Below the pieces are notes generated by a model, which was not told the DNA's origin, ran no database searches, and saw only the letters and a program-made list of their open reading frames with translations. Made by a program: the position numbers and the translations under genes. Positions 11,336 to 24,048 of a DNA stretch of 64,000 bases are shown here, piece after piece (the stretch's first letter is position 1; each line of letters opens with the position of its first letter). This DNA is from Adiantum capillus-veneris (taxonomy: Eukaryota; Streptophyta; Polypodiopsida; Polypodiales; Pteridaceae). The stretch is from contig CM043953.1 in assembly GCA_014529385.2 (NCBI GenBank), forward strand, positions 91,329,842 through 91,393,841. The letters are read 5' to 3'.

Positions 11336-13345
11336 AATAAAACCCTAGTTGGTTCACCTCACACTTAACTGAACACTAAGGGTGTTTACACACCGGGTGC
11401 CCAAGCTTGGGCAATCACTCTGCAAGCTGAGTTGAAATCCAAATAGGGAAAAAGGATTTGATCCAAAAAAGGTGGCATGGACATCGCGTTGGGAAGTCAA
11501 GCTCCCTTGCCCAAACTTGGGTGGAGTTGAACGTTGGTGTCCGGCACAAAAAAAAAGAGCTTCAACCAATACTATACGCAGATTTGGTGCACCAAAGTGC
11601 AAATTTAAATTTTAAATTAATGCCTAGTCTCTTGGTGTGTAAAGGGTTTCTGGCCCATCTCAAAAGAGGATGGGTAGGTGTCGGTTGCTGTGTAAAAAAT
11701 CTAAGACTAAAAATAGTCCATAAATACCTCTATCCTACCAACAAACTTTGAAAAATACCTCTGAAATTGAATTTTGAAATTTAACTCTAAAATTTAAATT
11801 TGAAGGTGGGAATTTGGAAAAGATAGAAGCTTCAAAATAGAAGTGTATCTCTACTGAAAGCCTTCCACTCTCTAAGAGCTACTCTCCAAGGCCACAACCA
11901 ATTTGCATGCTCTCATAAGAAGACACCCTTGGCTGCCTCTTTCGTATTGCCCTAAAAAGGGCAAACTTGATTAGTCGAGGGTTTCTTGCAGCCTCAAGCT
12001 TGTGGAAGATTATTACTTAGCTACATGACATAGAAGAGCTTTGAGGTGCTCACAATTCTTCAAGTCAATATTGCCCTTAAAAGAGCACACTTGAAACTCT
12101 CCCAATTGCTAGGTTTGAATATGAGGGCACACTTATTTATGGGATTGGAAAAAGAAGAACCTCTGCCGAATGGAAGTGGGTAACTCTTTTGGTAAGATCC
12201 TTGTTGACAATTTGATGGTGGCTGGGCTGACTTTCAGTTTCCATTGGAATATATGTGGCCACGGCTCAAATTGAGCATGGTGCTGATGCAATGGTGTTTT
12301 CCTATTAATATAACCTCTCACATATTGTGAGCTTTGCAAAAAAAAAAAAAACTCCTTCTCAATTTTTACAATCAAATGGTCAAATGCGAGATTTTCCAAA
12401 ATTTGCACTAAAGCTTGTAGAATTTTCCCTCAAGGAAAGCTCAAAGTCTACCTAGGATTTATAGTTAAATTACGTTTTTAAACCTTCATTTTTCCACATT
12501 GCATGGTGCAATCTCAATTGCCATGAAAAGAAAGTATGGGCCTTGTAAACTGTATAATTTTTAGCCTCCTATCACTAACCCATTGGCCTTAATAAGCGAT
12601 CTATGACCCCCTGTGAGCTGTCCAAGAAAAAAAGATATCACCTTGTCCCAAATATCAAGGACAACCTAACCATAGAATTTCAAGTCATTTGGATTGTGAA
12701 CACTTTGCCAAAATGCCAAAAATCTCTATGTCAAGAGAAAAATTCCAAAATCTGGCATGAAATCCCAACCAGTGATCCAAATCCAAAAAGAAGTGAACCA
12801 TAGCATCCCCAACCCTTGCTTGATCAGATGGTACAAGAGAAGTTCAAAATGTTGTCCAACATGGATCACGATCTATGATCCCCTGAGCCAAAAATGACCA
12901 GCAATGTTTTAGTCTAGTGCATGTAGCTACCCTAGATGCATTGGTGAAGTTTGGACAAATTTGGACTTGTTTTGATCAAGTTATACTCATTTTTCATTTT
13001 ATGGTCAAAGTTTGCATTTTTTGACTTTTCTCAACATCTTGTTGGTGAACGTTTGATCACAGAATGCCTCGTAGATGACCAATGAAGCAATGGGAAGCAC
13101 CACCCTACCAAGTGATAGATCTACGAGAAAGCTCATGTGAGCTTGCTCAAATACTGACAAACATTTTCATTGGTTGATTCAAAGCAGCTGATGGCATTAA
13201 AGTGAAGACCACCATCTTTCCTAAAGAGCTTTGGAACTTGCATTAGCAACAAAGAGAAGTGATTGAAGGAACAAGGTGTCTTCAGATGAACACATTTTTT
13301 TGCCGACTACAACCATGAAGTACAAATTTCCAAAGAGCACACGAA
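11336..13345. other. Non-coding DNA, nothing recognised
   Basis: About 2 kb of AT-rich sequence. Short open frames at 11458-11751 and 12603-12803 show no familiar motif or coding pattern. It is probably old degenerate repeat DNA. Confidence 0.5.
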
Positions 13346-13675
13346 TTGATGTCATCAATTCAATACAACAGAGAAGCTACCTTGATGTATAAGGATGGTG
13401 AGACGGTGAAAGTCATGATCATTGTAGATATGTTTAAACAAGCACTGCATCTACCGCCAGGCAACCACAACTTGTTGCTAAAGACAAAAGCTGCAGACAA
13501 TGACAAAGCTTTTGTCAAGCAGCAAGGACATAAATTTACATACAAGGATCTGGTATACTCAAAAACAAAATTTCCACTGCATCTTATAGCACAACATTTG
13601 AAAGTCCAGAAGCCACCTAGATTCATTGAACCAAATCTACACATTGCTATGGTTATGTGGCCATCGGATTGTTAG
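13346..13675 (+). CDS. Unknown 109-residue open frame, possibly an old element relic
   Basis: Begins with two Met codons at 13346 and is rich in Lys, with segments such as KDGETVKVMIIVDMFKQAL and LVYSKTKFPLHLIAQHLK. I recognise no domain. It may be the upstream end of the broken plus-strand coding relic that continues to about 15.85 kb, since both read on the same strand and are interrupted by stops. No promoter or exon partner is evident. Treat it as hypothetical. Confidence 0.3.
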   Translation: MMSSIQYNREATLMYKDGETVKVMIIVDMFKQALHLPPGNHNLLLKTKAADNDKAFVKQQGHKFTYKDLVYSKTKFPLHLIAQHLKVQKPPRFIEPNLHIAMVMWPSDC

Positions 13676-14361
13676 AGCAAAGAATGATTAGGTATGATCT
13701 AGGCACCTACATTTTAGAAAATTTGGTCAAAGAAAATCTCAGAAACAATGAACAAAACAAAACATATATGAATGAGCAGTGTTGACTAGAATCACATACC
13801 AAGCATTAGGAATGATTTATGAATGTTGGAGCAACGGAAAATAGAAAGATTGGAGAACATTAAGCAGCACAAAAGAAGAACTGTGAAAGATGATTTGGAG
13901 ATTGCCGATGAAATGAGGCAAAAGATTCAAAAAGAGCTCAAGTGAAAAGCAGAATAAAGAGTGAAACAAGACACTAAGAGGCAGAAAATAGATGACCTCA
14001 AATCATCAAATTATTAAACCCACTCTAAAGATAACGAAGAAGCTAATGAGGAACAATTACAGCAAGAGCACAAGGATGAAAAGGAAGAGGAAAAGACCAG
14101 AGAGGAGGGCAGTGTGGAACCTTTAGAAATCCATATTGATAATACCCCACCAGACTCAAATCAACCAACCACCCCTCCTCTGGCTTAAGAATCAAGGGGG
14201 AAACCAAGAAACTGATAAGCAAAAGAAGCAAGTACTAGGGATTCCACCCCGGGGAGGTCACCTAATAAAAATGTAGCCTATCACGTGAGTTCAACAGAAG
14301 GGTATTTAAAGTTCTTGAAACTTACATAAATATATATATAGAAGGGCATTATTTTTCAAAT

Positions 14362-15850
14362 TTGAAAAAACTTACAGATTTTAAAAGGAAAGGGTACATC
14401 ATATTCTTAACAAAATTCATAGATAAGGGGTTTTACAAACACATCTTGAACGCACGTGAAATGGAGGTTTTACACATAGTGAACCCTCTGAGGATTCCAC
14501 CATCGGTTGAAGATACAAAAATAATGAAGGACCAAGAAGAAAAGAAGCTGGCCCCATTAAAGAAAGTTGAAAAAGAACAAGAAAAGACCAAGGATGAGAC
14601 AAAAAGCAAAAAGGAAGAAGCGAGCACCTCCAACATGCCTCACATATCTCATAAGGAGCCACTATCCCCCTACTCTCAAGCATTTTTAGAAGACTGAAAG
14701 AAAATGGTGCACTAATTTGATATTGATATTGAGCACCTAGAGCATATCAAATTACAATTCTAGAGTCAGTGGGATCTCAAAAACCTCAGAGAATTGGATT
14801 GACAAGAAACCAAAGCGGAAGCAGCAAGGGAAATTGAGTCAAATCAATAGCTACAGAACAAGATTGAAGAACTACAAAGAATGGAAATAGAGCTTCTGAG
14901 CCAAACTACAAAGAGATCAAGCAAATGATGCTCATTATTACAAAGAAGCTCATGAATTAATGAGACAAACACCAACTTACAAGTTGAGAAACAAAGGCTA
15001 GAACAAGAGCTTAAGAAAGAGAGAAACAAGAATGTCAAACTAGGAGTGTCTTATGGGGTTGTCAAAACAACACTTACTCAACTCTTGGAAATGCAACACA
15101 CCCCAACCCCTGCTTCTACCTCGTCAACTTTGGCCTCAAAAACATTAGAGAGTTGCATGTACAAGAAATCAAAGCAAAAGCAACAAGGGAAATTAAGTCA
15201 AATCAACAAATACAACACAAGATTGAAGAACTACAAAGGATGGAAATAGAGCTCCGAGCCGAACTATACGAGAGCAAGAAAATAATGCTCATTATTACAA
15301 AGAATCTCATGACTTTAATGAGGAAAACACCAACTTAAAAGTTGAGAAACAGAGACTAGAAGAAGATCTTGAGAAAGAGCAGCACAAGAATGTCAAAGTA
15401 GGGGAGTCTTATGGGGTTGTCTAAACAAAACTTACTTAGCTCCTGGCAATGCAAGACACCCCAACCCTTGCTTCTACCTCATTAACTTCGGCCTCAACTT
15501 TACAAGAGCTCAAATATCTTAAGAAGGATTTAGCTCAAGAAAAATATGACAGAAAAATCATGACCGTTGGGAAAGCAATTCAGAGCCAAAAGGATGACGA
15601 GATCAAGCTGCTAAAAGAACAATTGTCTAAAGCACAAGAGGAGTTGGTAGCATAGAATACATCACATGCCCTTGCATTCCAACAAAAAGATATGGCCATT
15701 AGTGCCATAAGGGCTCAACCAACAATAGTGGAAGTGATGCAGGTGGCAGATAAAGAGAAAATGAGCATGGACCTTCCCCCTGTAGATCTACCAAGCACAT
15801 CTACAGAGGCATGGTTACATGACTTTGATGACACCGTGTGAGGTCTTCAG
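14362..15850 (+). pseudogene. Unknown coiled-coil coding relic
   Basis: Several plus-strand frames follow each other through stops and shifts (14362-14697, 15046-15249, 15153-15338, 15449-15655). They encode very Lys/Glu-rich, coiled-coil-like sequence, e.g. KKLAPLKKVEKEQEKTKDE and EELQRMEIELRAELYESKK, and a Pro/Thr/Ser stretch TPTPASTSSTLAS that recurs. Near 15.8 kb, TEAWLHDFDDTV is readable. No retroelement motif (zinc knuckle, DSGA, YVDD) is visible. It could be the N-terminal part of an old element protein or a host gene copy; I cannot tell which. Confidence 0.4.
14778..15500 (+). repeat. Two-copy tandem duplication, about 359 bp per unit
   Basis: Unit one is about 14778-15137 and unit two about 15138-15500. 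Landmarks repeat at offset 358-359, for example AAATTGAGTCAAATCAA at 14831 and AAATTAAGTCAAATCAA at 15190, and CTTCTACCTC at 15113 and 15471. Both units encode the same coiled-coil and TPxxASTS segment. They have since diverged by many substitutions. Confidence 0.8.
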
Positions 15851-16849
15851 GCCGTTACCATAACCTTTTGGAAACTAGAGGCTACCCAACAGGTCACTAG
15901 GCCCCAATCACTTGAGAATAACAAAGTCAAGAAATAATTAATTTCCAATGGATGGCCTCTCGTCTCCAAGTAACTTGAGTCCAATCCATTGAAGAGGGTT
16001 CCTAGCCCTGTCTCGTAGAGAAAGCATGAACTAATACAAGAATTTTATACGTCCCTAATTCTCACCTTCCAAAAGAGAGAAAATCCAAATATCTTTTTTT
16101 CCATAGATTTCAAGGACATTATATTTGGAACATCTCGACTCTTGGCACAATGAGTCTCTATTTTTGCTCCTCGTAACAAGAGGGAGTGGAGAGTTTGTCG
16201 ACTAATCGAGACCACCCATCCTTGATTGGCAGTGTGAGCCAGTCCCCAATTTCCACCCCCGCACTCAAAATTTTTTGCTTGTCCTCTAATTACTAGCACA
16301 TGATTGTTCATACACACAATTCCTTTTTAAGGTTCCCATCAAAAGTTTGTTAAGACATCCCTTCGAACATTACCAAATCGGCACCAAGACAATCTTTCCT
16401 AGATAAAAACTCGACATACAAAATTACTTGATTAAATTCCAATACTTCTAAATTGTAGAAACTTCTTCTGGCGGATGTTTACTCTATCCATTGTCATTGG
16501 CTGCCCATACAAACAATGATGGACTTACACTGCATGGAGTAACTCTCCGGTTTGCCATCTTATATGTTTATTGAAATAAACCAAGTTGTCTCATAGAAAT
16601 GGATCAAATTTATGCATAGAAATGCATGGCTTGTGCGTTGAAATGCAAACTACCTCTCTGCGATTCAAGGGGAGTTCTGACTAAATCAATACTGGAATAA
16701 AATGAAATAAGGTTGAGAGAGTTCTTCCTAGCCAAACATATTTTCCTATTTCAGACAATATATCCTTAAACAATTCCTTCCTATTGATTCAAACCTAAGA
16801 AAATGAACAAGTTCAATTGATGCGGTTTTGAATTGGGGATGACCCAATG
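15851..16849. other. Non-coding DNA, nothing recognised
   Basis: No open frame with coding character; the minus-strand frame at 16045-16317 shows no motif. No repeat boundary was found. Confidence 0.45.
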
Positions 16850-17741
16850 TTTAGGTAATTTCTTCTTTCTCATTACCCATGATGCAATGGTCTCCACCTA
16901 TAGGCTTGAACTCCTCCACTTGGCGCATGTCCAACATATCGGCTTCCACCTCTCCATGCTCCTAGCACGTGTATACTCACCACATCTCTATCCACATGCA
17001 AGAGATCAAACTCCTCATACCTTGAGCGAGACGAATTGGTTTACTAAGTCGTATCTACATCCAAAGAAATGCTATCATTTTCTTCCACCTCTTCTTCTAT
17101 CTCAAGTTTTGGAATCTCATCCAGCTTTTCTGCTTCAACTTTATCTGCAAACCTCACCTTTTGATCTCTAGCACACATCAAAGGGGCTTGACAAACCATA
17201 CCTAGATTTTTGCTTGTGCATCTCTTACTTGCTCCGGAACCACTGCTACTTCCTCCATTGTTGGAGCCTCTCTAATTGGCATCTTTGGCATAGAAACCAC
17301 TCTATCTCTTTGCAACAATAGAAACCCTGGTTCCTCTTGCACTGGCAAACACTCTTGCACTAGCTTTGGCTTTACTTCCATCTCATCTACCTCTTCATAT
17401 GACTCTGGGTCGTCTATCTCCACTTTTTCTCCTACCTCCTCATGCAGGCAAGCAATGAACTTTCTCAATTTAAGAAAATTGACATTTTCTACAGCAGCAG
17501 GTCCCTTGATTAGCCATCCCCAAAGGGCTTCAAGCTACCACTCAAATGCTTGAAAATCACCCTCAAAGCATTGCCTCAACACATCCATCTTTGTCTTCAC
17601 CTCATCCAGCTAGTAACTACGCATCCACCACAAATCTTCTTTGAAAGTATGCTTCCAAGGCTTCACAATTAGTCTTCTCTTCTTGCATAGACCATCGTAC
17701 CATATTCTCACTTTACCAAAACAAACTAGGAGCGGGAAAAC
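16850..17741 (-). pseudogene. Unknown acidic protein relic, minus strand
   Basis: Reading down from 17741, one minus-strand frame stays readable through several stops. It gives WKHTFKEDLWWMRSY, then LRQCFEGDFQAFEW, then an open 88-codon stretch (17468-17202) rich in Glu and Val with EEVGEKVEIDDPESYEEVDE, and traces further down. Persistence of one frame over about 0.9 kb suggests a former gene or element ORF. I do not recognise the family, and no RT or zinc-knuckle motif is present. Confidence 0.4.
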
Positions 17742-19071
17742 TTGAACCGCACCTTCATCTCAAGATAAACAACTCTCTAGTATGTATAATATGCCATATA
17801 CGAGCGTATTATATGTTACCCTATATGATATGAGTGTATTATATATACGGTGCCACATCAGCAAAAACGGGCAACCGTATATTTTCTTGATTGAAAAAAC
17901 TTCGATCAAAGAATATACTGATAAAAAAAAATCACTATATATAGCGATAGCATGCCTTGTTGAAACCATTATTCATTACACAAGGTATTCTATGTCATAA
18001 AGATTTAAAATAAACAAAATTTTTTATAATTCAAAAATCATTGAAATCTAGAATAGTTTAAAATTACTTTTGTTTAAAATCAATTTAATTTTTTATTAAA
18101 ATTGGATTGAATTTCCTTTATTAGGGTCAAATTGTGTAAGCTTTGTATGTTGTGTAGACTCTCACACATACAAGGTGTTTATTTTATAGGAGTCACTTGC
18201 TACATGCTCAATTTAATGACATGTGGAAGTGAATTAGTGATATAATTTAGAGGTTTTCGTTGTGTGCAGAGTGTACTCTCACATGATCGAGGTAATCAGT
18301 CTGCAAAATATAATAGAATAGAGGTCAGTTTTATTTAGGTTTCTTTGATTTTGATGTGCATATATTTTCTCACCTCAAAGTGAACATAGGTAGGGTTTTT
18401 TTTGTCTTTCATAGAGCCATCACACTATGCTCTCACTGGAATTATAATTTAGGAATTTCATGTCCAAATACATTGATATTTAATTATCTTTATTTAGATT
18501 GCTACGTCTATCGTACTGTGTGATCGTACACGTGCAACAACTATAGATAGATAAACGCTTAAAGATCTACCCTGGAGTATGAAAACTTCATGTTCGCCCT
18601 TCAAATAAATATGAAAATCATCAAGGTTTGAAATTAATTGTCATGTTACAATGAGAATCAATTGCAAGATTTGATTAATATTATCGATTAATATTGTAAT
18701 GTGTGAAAGCCGTAAGCTTGCACTTTATGTAAATTGATATAGTGCAACAAGATGATGAGATTTATTTGTATTGTTTATAATAAGTGATTAAGATTATTGA
18801 TTATCGTAATGCGTGAAAGCTTAAATCTTGCACTTTAGATAAATCAATGTAGTGCAATGTGAACATTGTGATTGAAATATTTTGTTTTAAGGAAGTTATT
18901 TTGTTTTTGAAAAGATAATTTGATTGCCATGAGTTTATACATGAAGAACGATAAGAATATCATTATTTATTGTTAATTGATAATGTAGCGTGAGTCTAAT
19001 TGATAATGTGGACAAATTTTGATCACTAGATTGATTAATAGAGCATTGCTTGTGTAGTTTGTTGCTTCAAA
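17742..19071. other. AT-rich non-coding DNA with a weak tandem repeat
   Basis: Very AT-rich, with no supported gene. A degenerate duplication of about 110 bp is visible: the phrase TGTGAAAGC...CTTGCACTTTA at 18702 recurs as CGTGAAAGC...CTTGCACTTTA at 18812, each followed by a TAGTGCAA motif. The hAT relic starts just to the right. Confidence 0.5.
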
Positions 19072-21178
19072 TTGGTTTTGACCTCAAAATCGACAATTGG
19101 ATTCGTTGTTTCTAACATATTAAATTCATCTGTTAGCATGGTGAAAGGACATCAGTGGAGTTATGTCCATGAGCTACGTGCCAAGAAGAATACATCTCGG
19201 TTGAAATGCAAGATCTATGGCCACGAGTTCAGTGGTAATGCGACCAGAATCAAAGAGCATCTGTTTAAAGTCCATGGCAATGTGTCGGAGTACTGTACCG
19301 CTTCGCCAAGAGAAATTCATGCTAGATTGGCAAAGTACGCTTGCATAGTAGAGAAAATCTTTGTAGCTAAAAAGAAAAGTGTTGCTACCAAACAAGTTGC
19401 AATGGATGTTGAAATGTCTGCTTTTGCCTATGAGGGGACGAAGCATGTACCTATGCGAGAAAATGATCACACTCCCCATTCAACTCCTCTTCATGGACAT
19501 GCACAACAGATCCTAGTACAACTAAAGTTAGTAAAGCATCATCCAACGGAAAAATGCTATATGAAGTGTTAGATAAGCAATGGTTGCTTGAGTTGCACTT
19601 GAAATGGATACAATCTTTTGTGGCATGCGGTATACCATTCAATGCACAACCCCATATTATTTCAAAGATGCTTTAATGAGCACAGCCAGAACAGGTTTGT
19701 GCTTCTTGATTATAATAAGATGCACACAAAGTATCTAGATAAAGTGAAAGACAATATTGAAGCCATCCTCAAGCGCACAGTGGTAGACTTTGTTCGTGCA
19801 TATGGTTGCACCATAGTGTTGGATGGATAGACCAACTATCAGATGAAGCCGCTAATCAATGTGACAATGCTTATCAACCCTAGAGAGTCCATGTTTGTAG
19901 AAGCCATTGACTTCTCTTTGAAAGAGAAGACCAACGATTATCTAGCAAGGATATACAAGCGTGCCATAGCAAGGGCAAGTGGGCCAAATAATGTGACTGC
20001 AATCATCACAGAAAACACATCTAGTACCATGTGCAACGCATACTCTTAATTTGGTATTAAAAGACATTCATAAAATGGACCTCATAAAACAAACGCTAGT
20101 GGGATGCAAACCATGTGGTGAAATTTATTCAAGAGCATCAATTTTTGTATGCTCTTTTTTGAACAAAATCACCCAATAAAACTTTACATATATTTTTTGC
20201 AACAAGTTTTGCAACCGCATACTATGTTCTTGCCGTCTTGCAAGAAGTGAAACCTGATTTTATTGAAATGATAGCCGATAGACGATGGGTTGCATGGATT
20301 AACAAGTATCCTAGCTACCAAGAGCCAGCTACAAGATATGCACAGCTTGTGAACTTGTCAACTTTTTGGCGCAGTGCAGAGAGAATTGTCACTCTGGCCA
20401 AACCATTTGTAGATCTTTTGTTGCGAACAGTCGACAAAGACTCTTTTGTCTTTGATGGAGTTTATTCGTATATGTCAGAGGCATTATGCAAAGTAAGAGA
20501 GAATGTTGGCTTTGGTGCAAAGGAAAAAGCTACCATAATCACATCTGCCAACAAGCGATGGGTGCAGATGCATACGCCGTTGCATGGTGTTGCATTTGTA
20601 TTGGATCCCAAATTCCAAATGCATCAACAATCTGCCAATAAAGAAGTCATGACTAACTTCAAAACAGTGTGCTCTCAACTATTGGGACATGAAGATGGAA
20701 AAACTAATTTTCATTAGTGAGTTGATTACGCTAATAGAACTGGTATGTTCCAGGATCCATGGCATATAGATGCCATTGCACACACAAGTGCGTCTCTATG
20801 GTGGAAGGAGTATGGTGGCTAGAAAGTGGAGCTACAACACATTGCAGTAAGGGTTCTATCTATCGCAGCATCAAATGGAGGCTGTGAGAGAAATTGGTAG
20901 CATTTGAATTAATGCATACCAAGAAACAAAATCAACTTCACCCTAAACATGCTGCTAATTTGGTCTATTTTTTTTCCAACATGAGACTTATCCATAAACC
21001 AGTGAACATTGCAACGATAGCAACATAAAAGCACCACGGTGTCTTCCAAACCCATGAAGCTATAGCTACGAAAGTTGACGACGATGATGATATGGAATGG
21101 GAGGGAGCTTCAGAATGCTCTGATATGGATAAGGTAGATGATATGGTTGGTGTGTTTGATGCAGACAAAGATGTGTGA
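19072..21178 (+). pseudogene. hAT-superfamily transposase relic (BED finger, DUF659, dimerisation domain)
   Basis: An N-terminal BED-type finger reads SYVHELRAKKNTSRLKC, where the second Cys is replaced (CKIYG), then HLFKVHG. A DUF659-like core follows (GCTIVLDG, then GPNNVTAIITENTSS), then a long segment containing FVLDPKF, and the C-terminal hAT dimerisation signature IAASNGGCERNW (CERNW codons at 20883-20897), ending with an acidic tail near 21178. Frameshifts and stops break it into at least five pieces (for example near 19480-19570, at 19828 and at 20049). I could not identify terminal inverted repeats. The family is clear, the copy is dead. Confidence 0.85.
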
Positions 21179-21255
21179 CTTAAGTCCTATAAGTTTTGCC
21201 CGATGTGATTAGTTGAAAATTATGAAAGATAGTCATGCTATAACTTGATGTTCAC

Positions 21256-21385
<130 letters not shown>

Positions 21386-21553
21386 CTACTTTTGCAATAA
21401 GAGTCATAATTACAGTTGGATACACTACAATTTTGAATCAAGAATATAAAAAGGGATAGTTGAGGGGGTTAATGAAACTCTGTGATTACAACAATTGTAG
21501 CACTTCGCATTGTCTTCTTGAGGAAATAGATAGGGGTAAAGTGAGTGAGATGC

Positions 21554-22314
21554 TCAAGCCAAAGATTGTGTTAGCTCATTGAGTAGCTCATCTATGTTGA
21601 ACTCAGTACTTCCAGGCTCAAGATATGGGTGTACAAGTCCTGATTGCAAAGGACCAACATGTTCTCGCAAAGGTCCGTACAACGATGCATATTGTTGCAC
21701 CTTGGTTTGGGTCTCTGATAGCTTTATCTCAAGCTCAAGGATTTTGCCTTGCAAAATGTTAGGTGTCTCTCCTTGGCTTGCAAGATCTTGCCCTTGGCTC
21801 GCTAATGAAACAAGCATCTCTGATTCTTTGGGAAGTAGAACTATAGGGTGTTTGCGTGCAAGCATTGAGTTATTGGTGTTACTTGCTGCCACTTTCTTTG
21901 CAATCCGCAACGCCAGAACTCTTTGGGTGGTCTAACCAATCTACCCGCCTCCCAAGGATATTGTAAACATAACATTGCTATATAAAGTAGAGTGCCATTT
22001 GGTTATTGTTTGGCATAACTCTCTCCAGTCGTATGAATCTTCGTAGCAATACTTGTGCGAGCCCTTTGTGCTGCAAATATGATAGCTTTACTGGAGATGA
22101 TTCCTTTGCATTGTCGCTGATTCGAAATAGTTGCTGACACAGAAAGTGGTTTGGGCATAGCTTCTTGCACTCTTTGAGGTTGAGAGGCTTGCGGACTCAT
22201 TCTCTTTGATTCTAGCAATAGATTTGAGGTCTTTCTCTTGGCCATAGCACTCTCTCTCTTTTTTGTAGATCGATTGTGCTTCAGCGTGGTTAAGTTCTTC
22301 TTACATATTTGCAA
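21554..22314 (-). pseudogene. Unknown coiled-coil protein relic, minus strand
   Basis: Two minus-strand frames: 22314-22003, basic and rich in Lys/Ser/Gln, and 21910-21554, reading LRIAKKVAASNTNNS and a leucine-rich stretch ILELEIKLSETQTKVQQY that looks coiled-coil, ending FNIDELLNELTQSLA. Stops separate them. The layout resembles C-terminal accessory proteins of plant DNA transposons, but I see no diagnostic motif. A two-exon gene is possible but I could not settle on splice sites. Confidence 0.35.
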
Positions 22315-22889
22315 ATCAAGTGAAATATGTCATCATTAAAAAGACTTATTGTGAAGTTAACAAGTCATGATATTTAACCATTTATTGAGTATTACTTATA
22401 ACCTTGAAAGAAAAAGAAAGATAACTTAATCATGCTACAAGAAAGAGATAAAATATCTATCACCATGTCATTGGAAAGAGACACGATAACTTCATCAATT
22501 ATATAATTTACTTTTGCAACTAGAGTGAGGACAACAATCAAATCATCCTTTTAATCATCATCTGATTGTAGACCAAAAAATCATTACAATGTCATAACCC
22601 ACTCTATGGCACCGTTTAGATAGAGAGAAAGATTAAAAGTGTTAGGTCGGGTTGAGGGATTGTTTCGCTTGCCACTCTCAAGGTGGGTAAGTACACTGCT
22701 TAAAAAATCCATTTTATTTTGCTCTTGAGACGCCGCCATTCACTTTAAGAGCCTTTTACAAGTATGACACATGGAGAAGATATACATGGCTTTATTATAG
22801 ATAGGGGGATTAAATAGATATGCATTCGGGGGCGGCCCGTGGAAAATCTCTCTCGGCCTTCTTTCTAGTTTCTATTTGCAAGTCACGGA
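22315..22889. other. Non-coding DNA, nothing recognised
   Basis: No supported open frame, RNA gene or repeat boundary. Confidence 0.4.
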
Positions 22890-23100
22890 GAAGAGGAAAG
22901 CATGCCATTGTTTTGGTCTTTGTACATGACCCCCAATCCACAATGCTTGCATAGACCCCGTTTTCTCCAGAATGAAGCATCATGTTGCGGGAGTGCAGGT
23001 CATTGTGGAGATAGTCGTGCGCATGTAGATACTTTAGGGTTTGAGAAGAAGAGCATTAATTATCTACAAAATGTTATTGGCTAAAAGCACGCTTTGGTAG
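22890..23100 (-). pseudogene. Kinase-like catalytic-loop fragment, minus strand
   Basis: On the minus strand one frame reads LKYLHAHDYLHNDLHSRNM followed about 14 residues later by IVDWG. This matches the layout of a protein-kinase-like active site: catalytic loop HxDxxxxN (here HNDLHSRN) and the metal-binding DxG (here DWG). Upstream sequence is broken by stops. A second similar fragment lies at 23750-24048. The assignment rests on motif order alone. Confidence 0.45.
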
Positions 23101-23749
23101 TACAAAAAGGACTGTCCTTGACAGCACCTTTGACAAATCTTTGAGCTACAATTTCTACATGTCACATGAAAAACTACCTATCATACTATATATCCGTGGA
23201 TGGATCTTCAAAAGGAGAATCTAAAAACACAAGGTCCGAAAAGTTTTGACCTAAACTACAAAAATTTTACCAGTCCCCACTTTTTCATTGGTAGAAGTAA
23301 AATAGGTCCTTTTTTTGTACCACCAAACCACGCTTTCACCGGTACCCTATTTTGGAACAACTCTAATGTTCCTTCAATGGTCACATAATCGCAAATGGCA
23401 GGTTGACTGCCATCTGCATTGCACTCTTTTATACATTGCTCTACATGGCCGCCATTCCAAAAACGTGAAATGAGCATTGGACGCTCCACATGACAAGTGG
23501 ATAAATAATGCCGTGATGAGCGATGTCCAAAAGTATAGATTCGTCTTTAACGTGCTAATCCACTGTGGGTCCATGCAAGTGGACTTTGAAGATCTTCGCT
23601 GCATACAATGGATCTTTAAATGCAGGATGGGTGACAACTACAAGCTTCATGTGCGCCCATCTCCCTTCTCCTAGTTGTGGAGCCTGTATGTTGAAGATTT
23701 CAGTATCTGGTAAAAGATGCAATACACGGGGGAGATGAAACTGATCCAG

Positions 23750-24048
23750 AGTGAGAGAGGCACTAACAGCAGGCTCTATTCTAATGGTAGGTTTGTATAT
23801 ATGAATTTAGGTGCAACCCACAAAAGCCTATTCTTTCACTCATCACATGTGCAAGGCAACAGGTTTTACAAAGCAAGAAATGTCTTTTTAGTGGGATAGA
23901 GGGTAGCTTGCACCCAATCATAGAAGCCCACATTAATACTATGCCATCCATAGTGAATCATGATGTTACTTCCATGGATGTTATTATGTGTGCAGTTTTG
24001 TGCCTGCAAAAAGGAGATGATATGTAGCAAACCATGGAAAATGCTCAA
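23750..24048 (-). pseudogene. Second kinase-like fragment, minus strand
   Basis: The minus-strand frame 24048-23866 reads FLQAQNCTHNNIHGSNIMIH and then NVGFYDWVQAT. This is the same loop as in the fragment at 22.9 kb, with the catalytic Asp replaced by Asn (HNNIHGSN). About 20-30 codons on, after a stop, the frame gives LLWVAPKFIY, resembling the APE motif with Lys for Glu. Both fragments lie on one strand about 0.9 kb apart, suggesting a decayed tandem pair or one rearranged gene. Confidence 0.4.
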
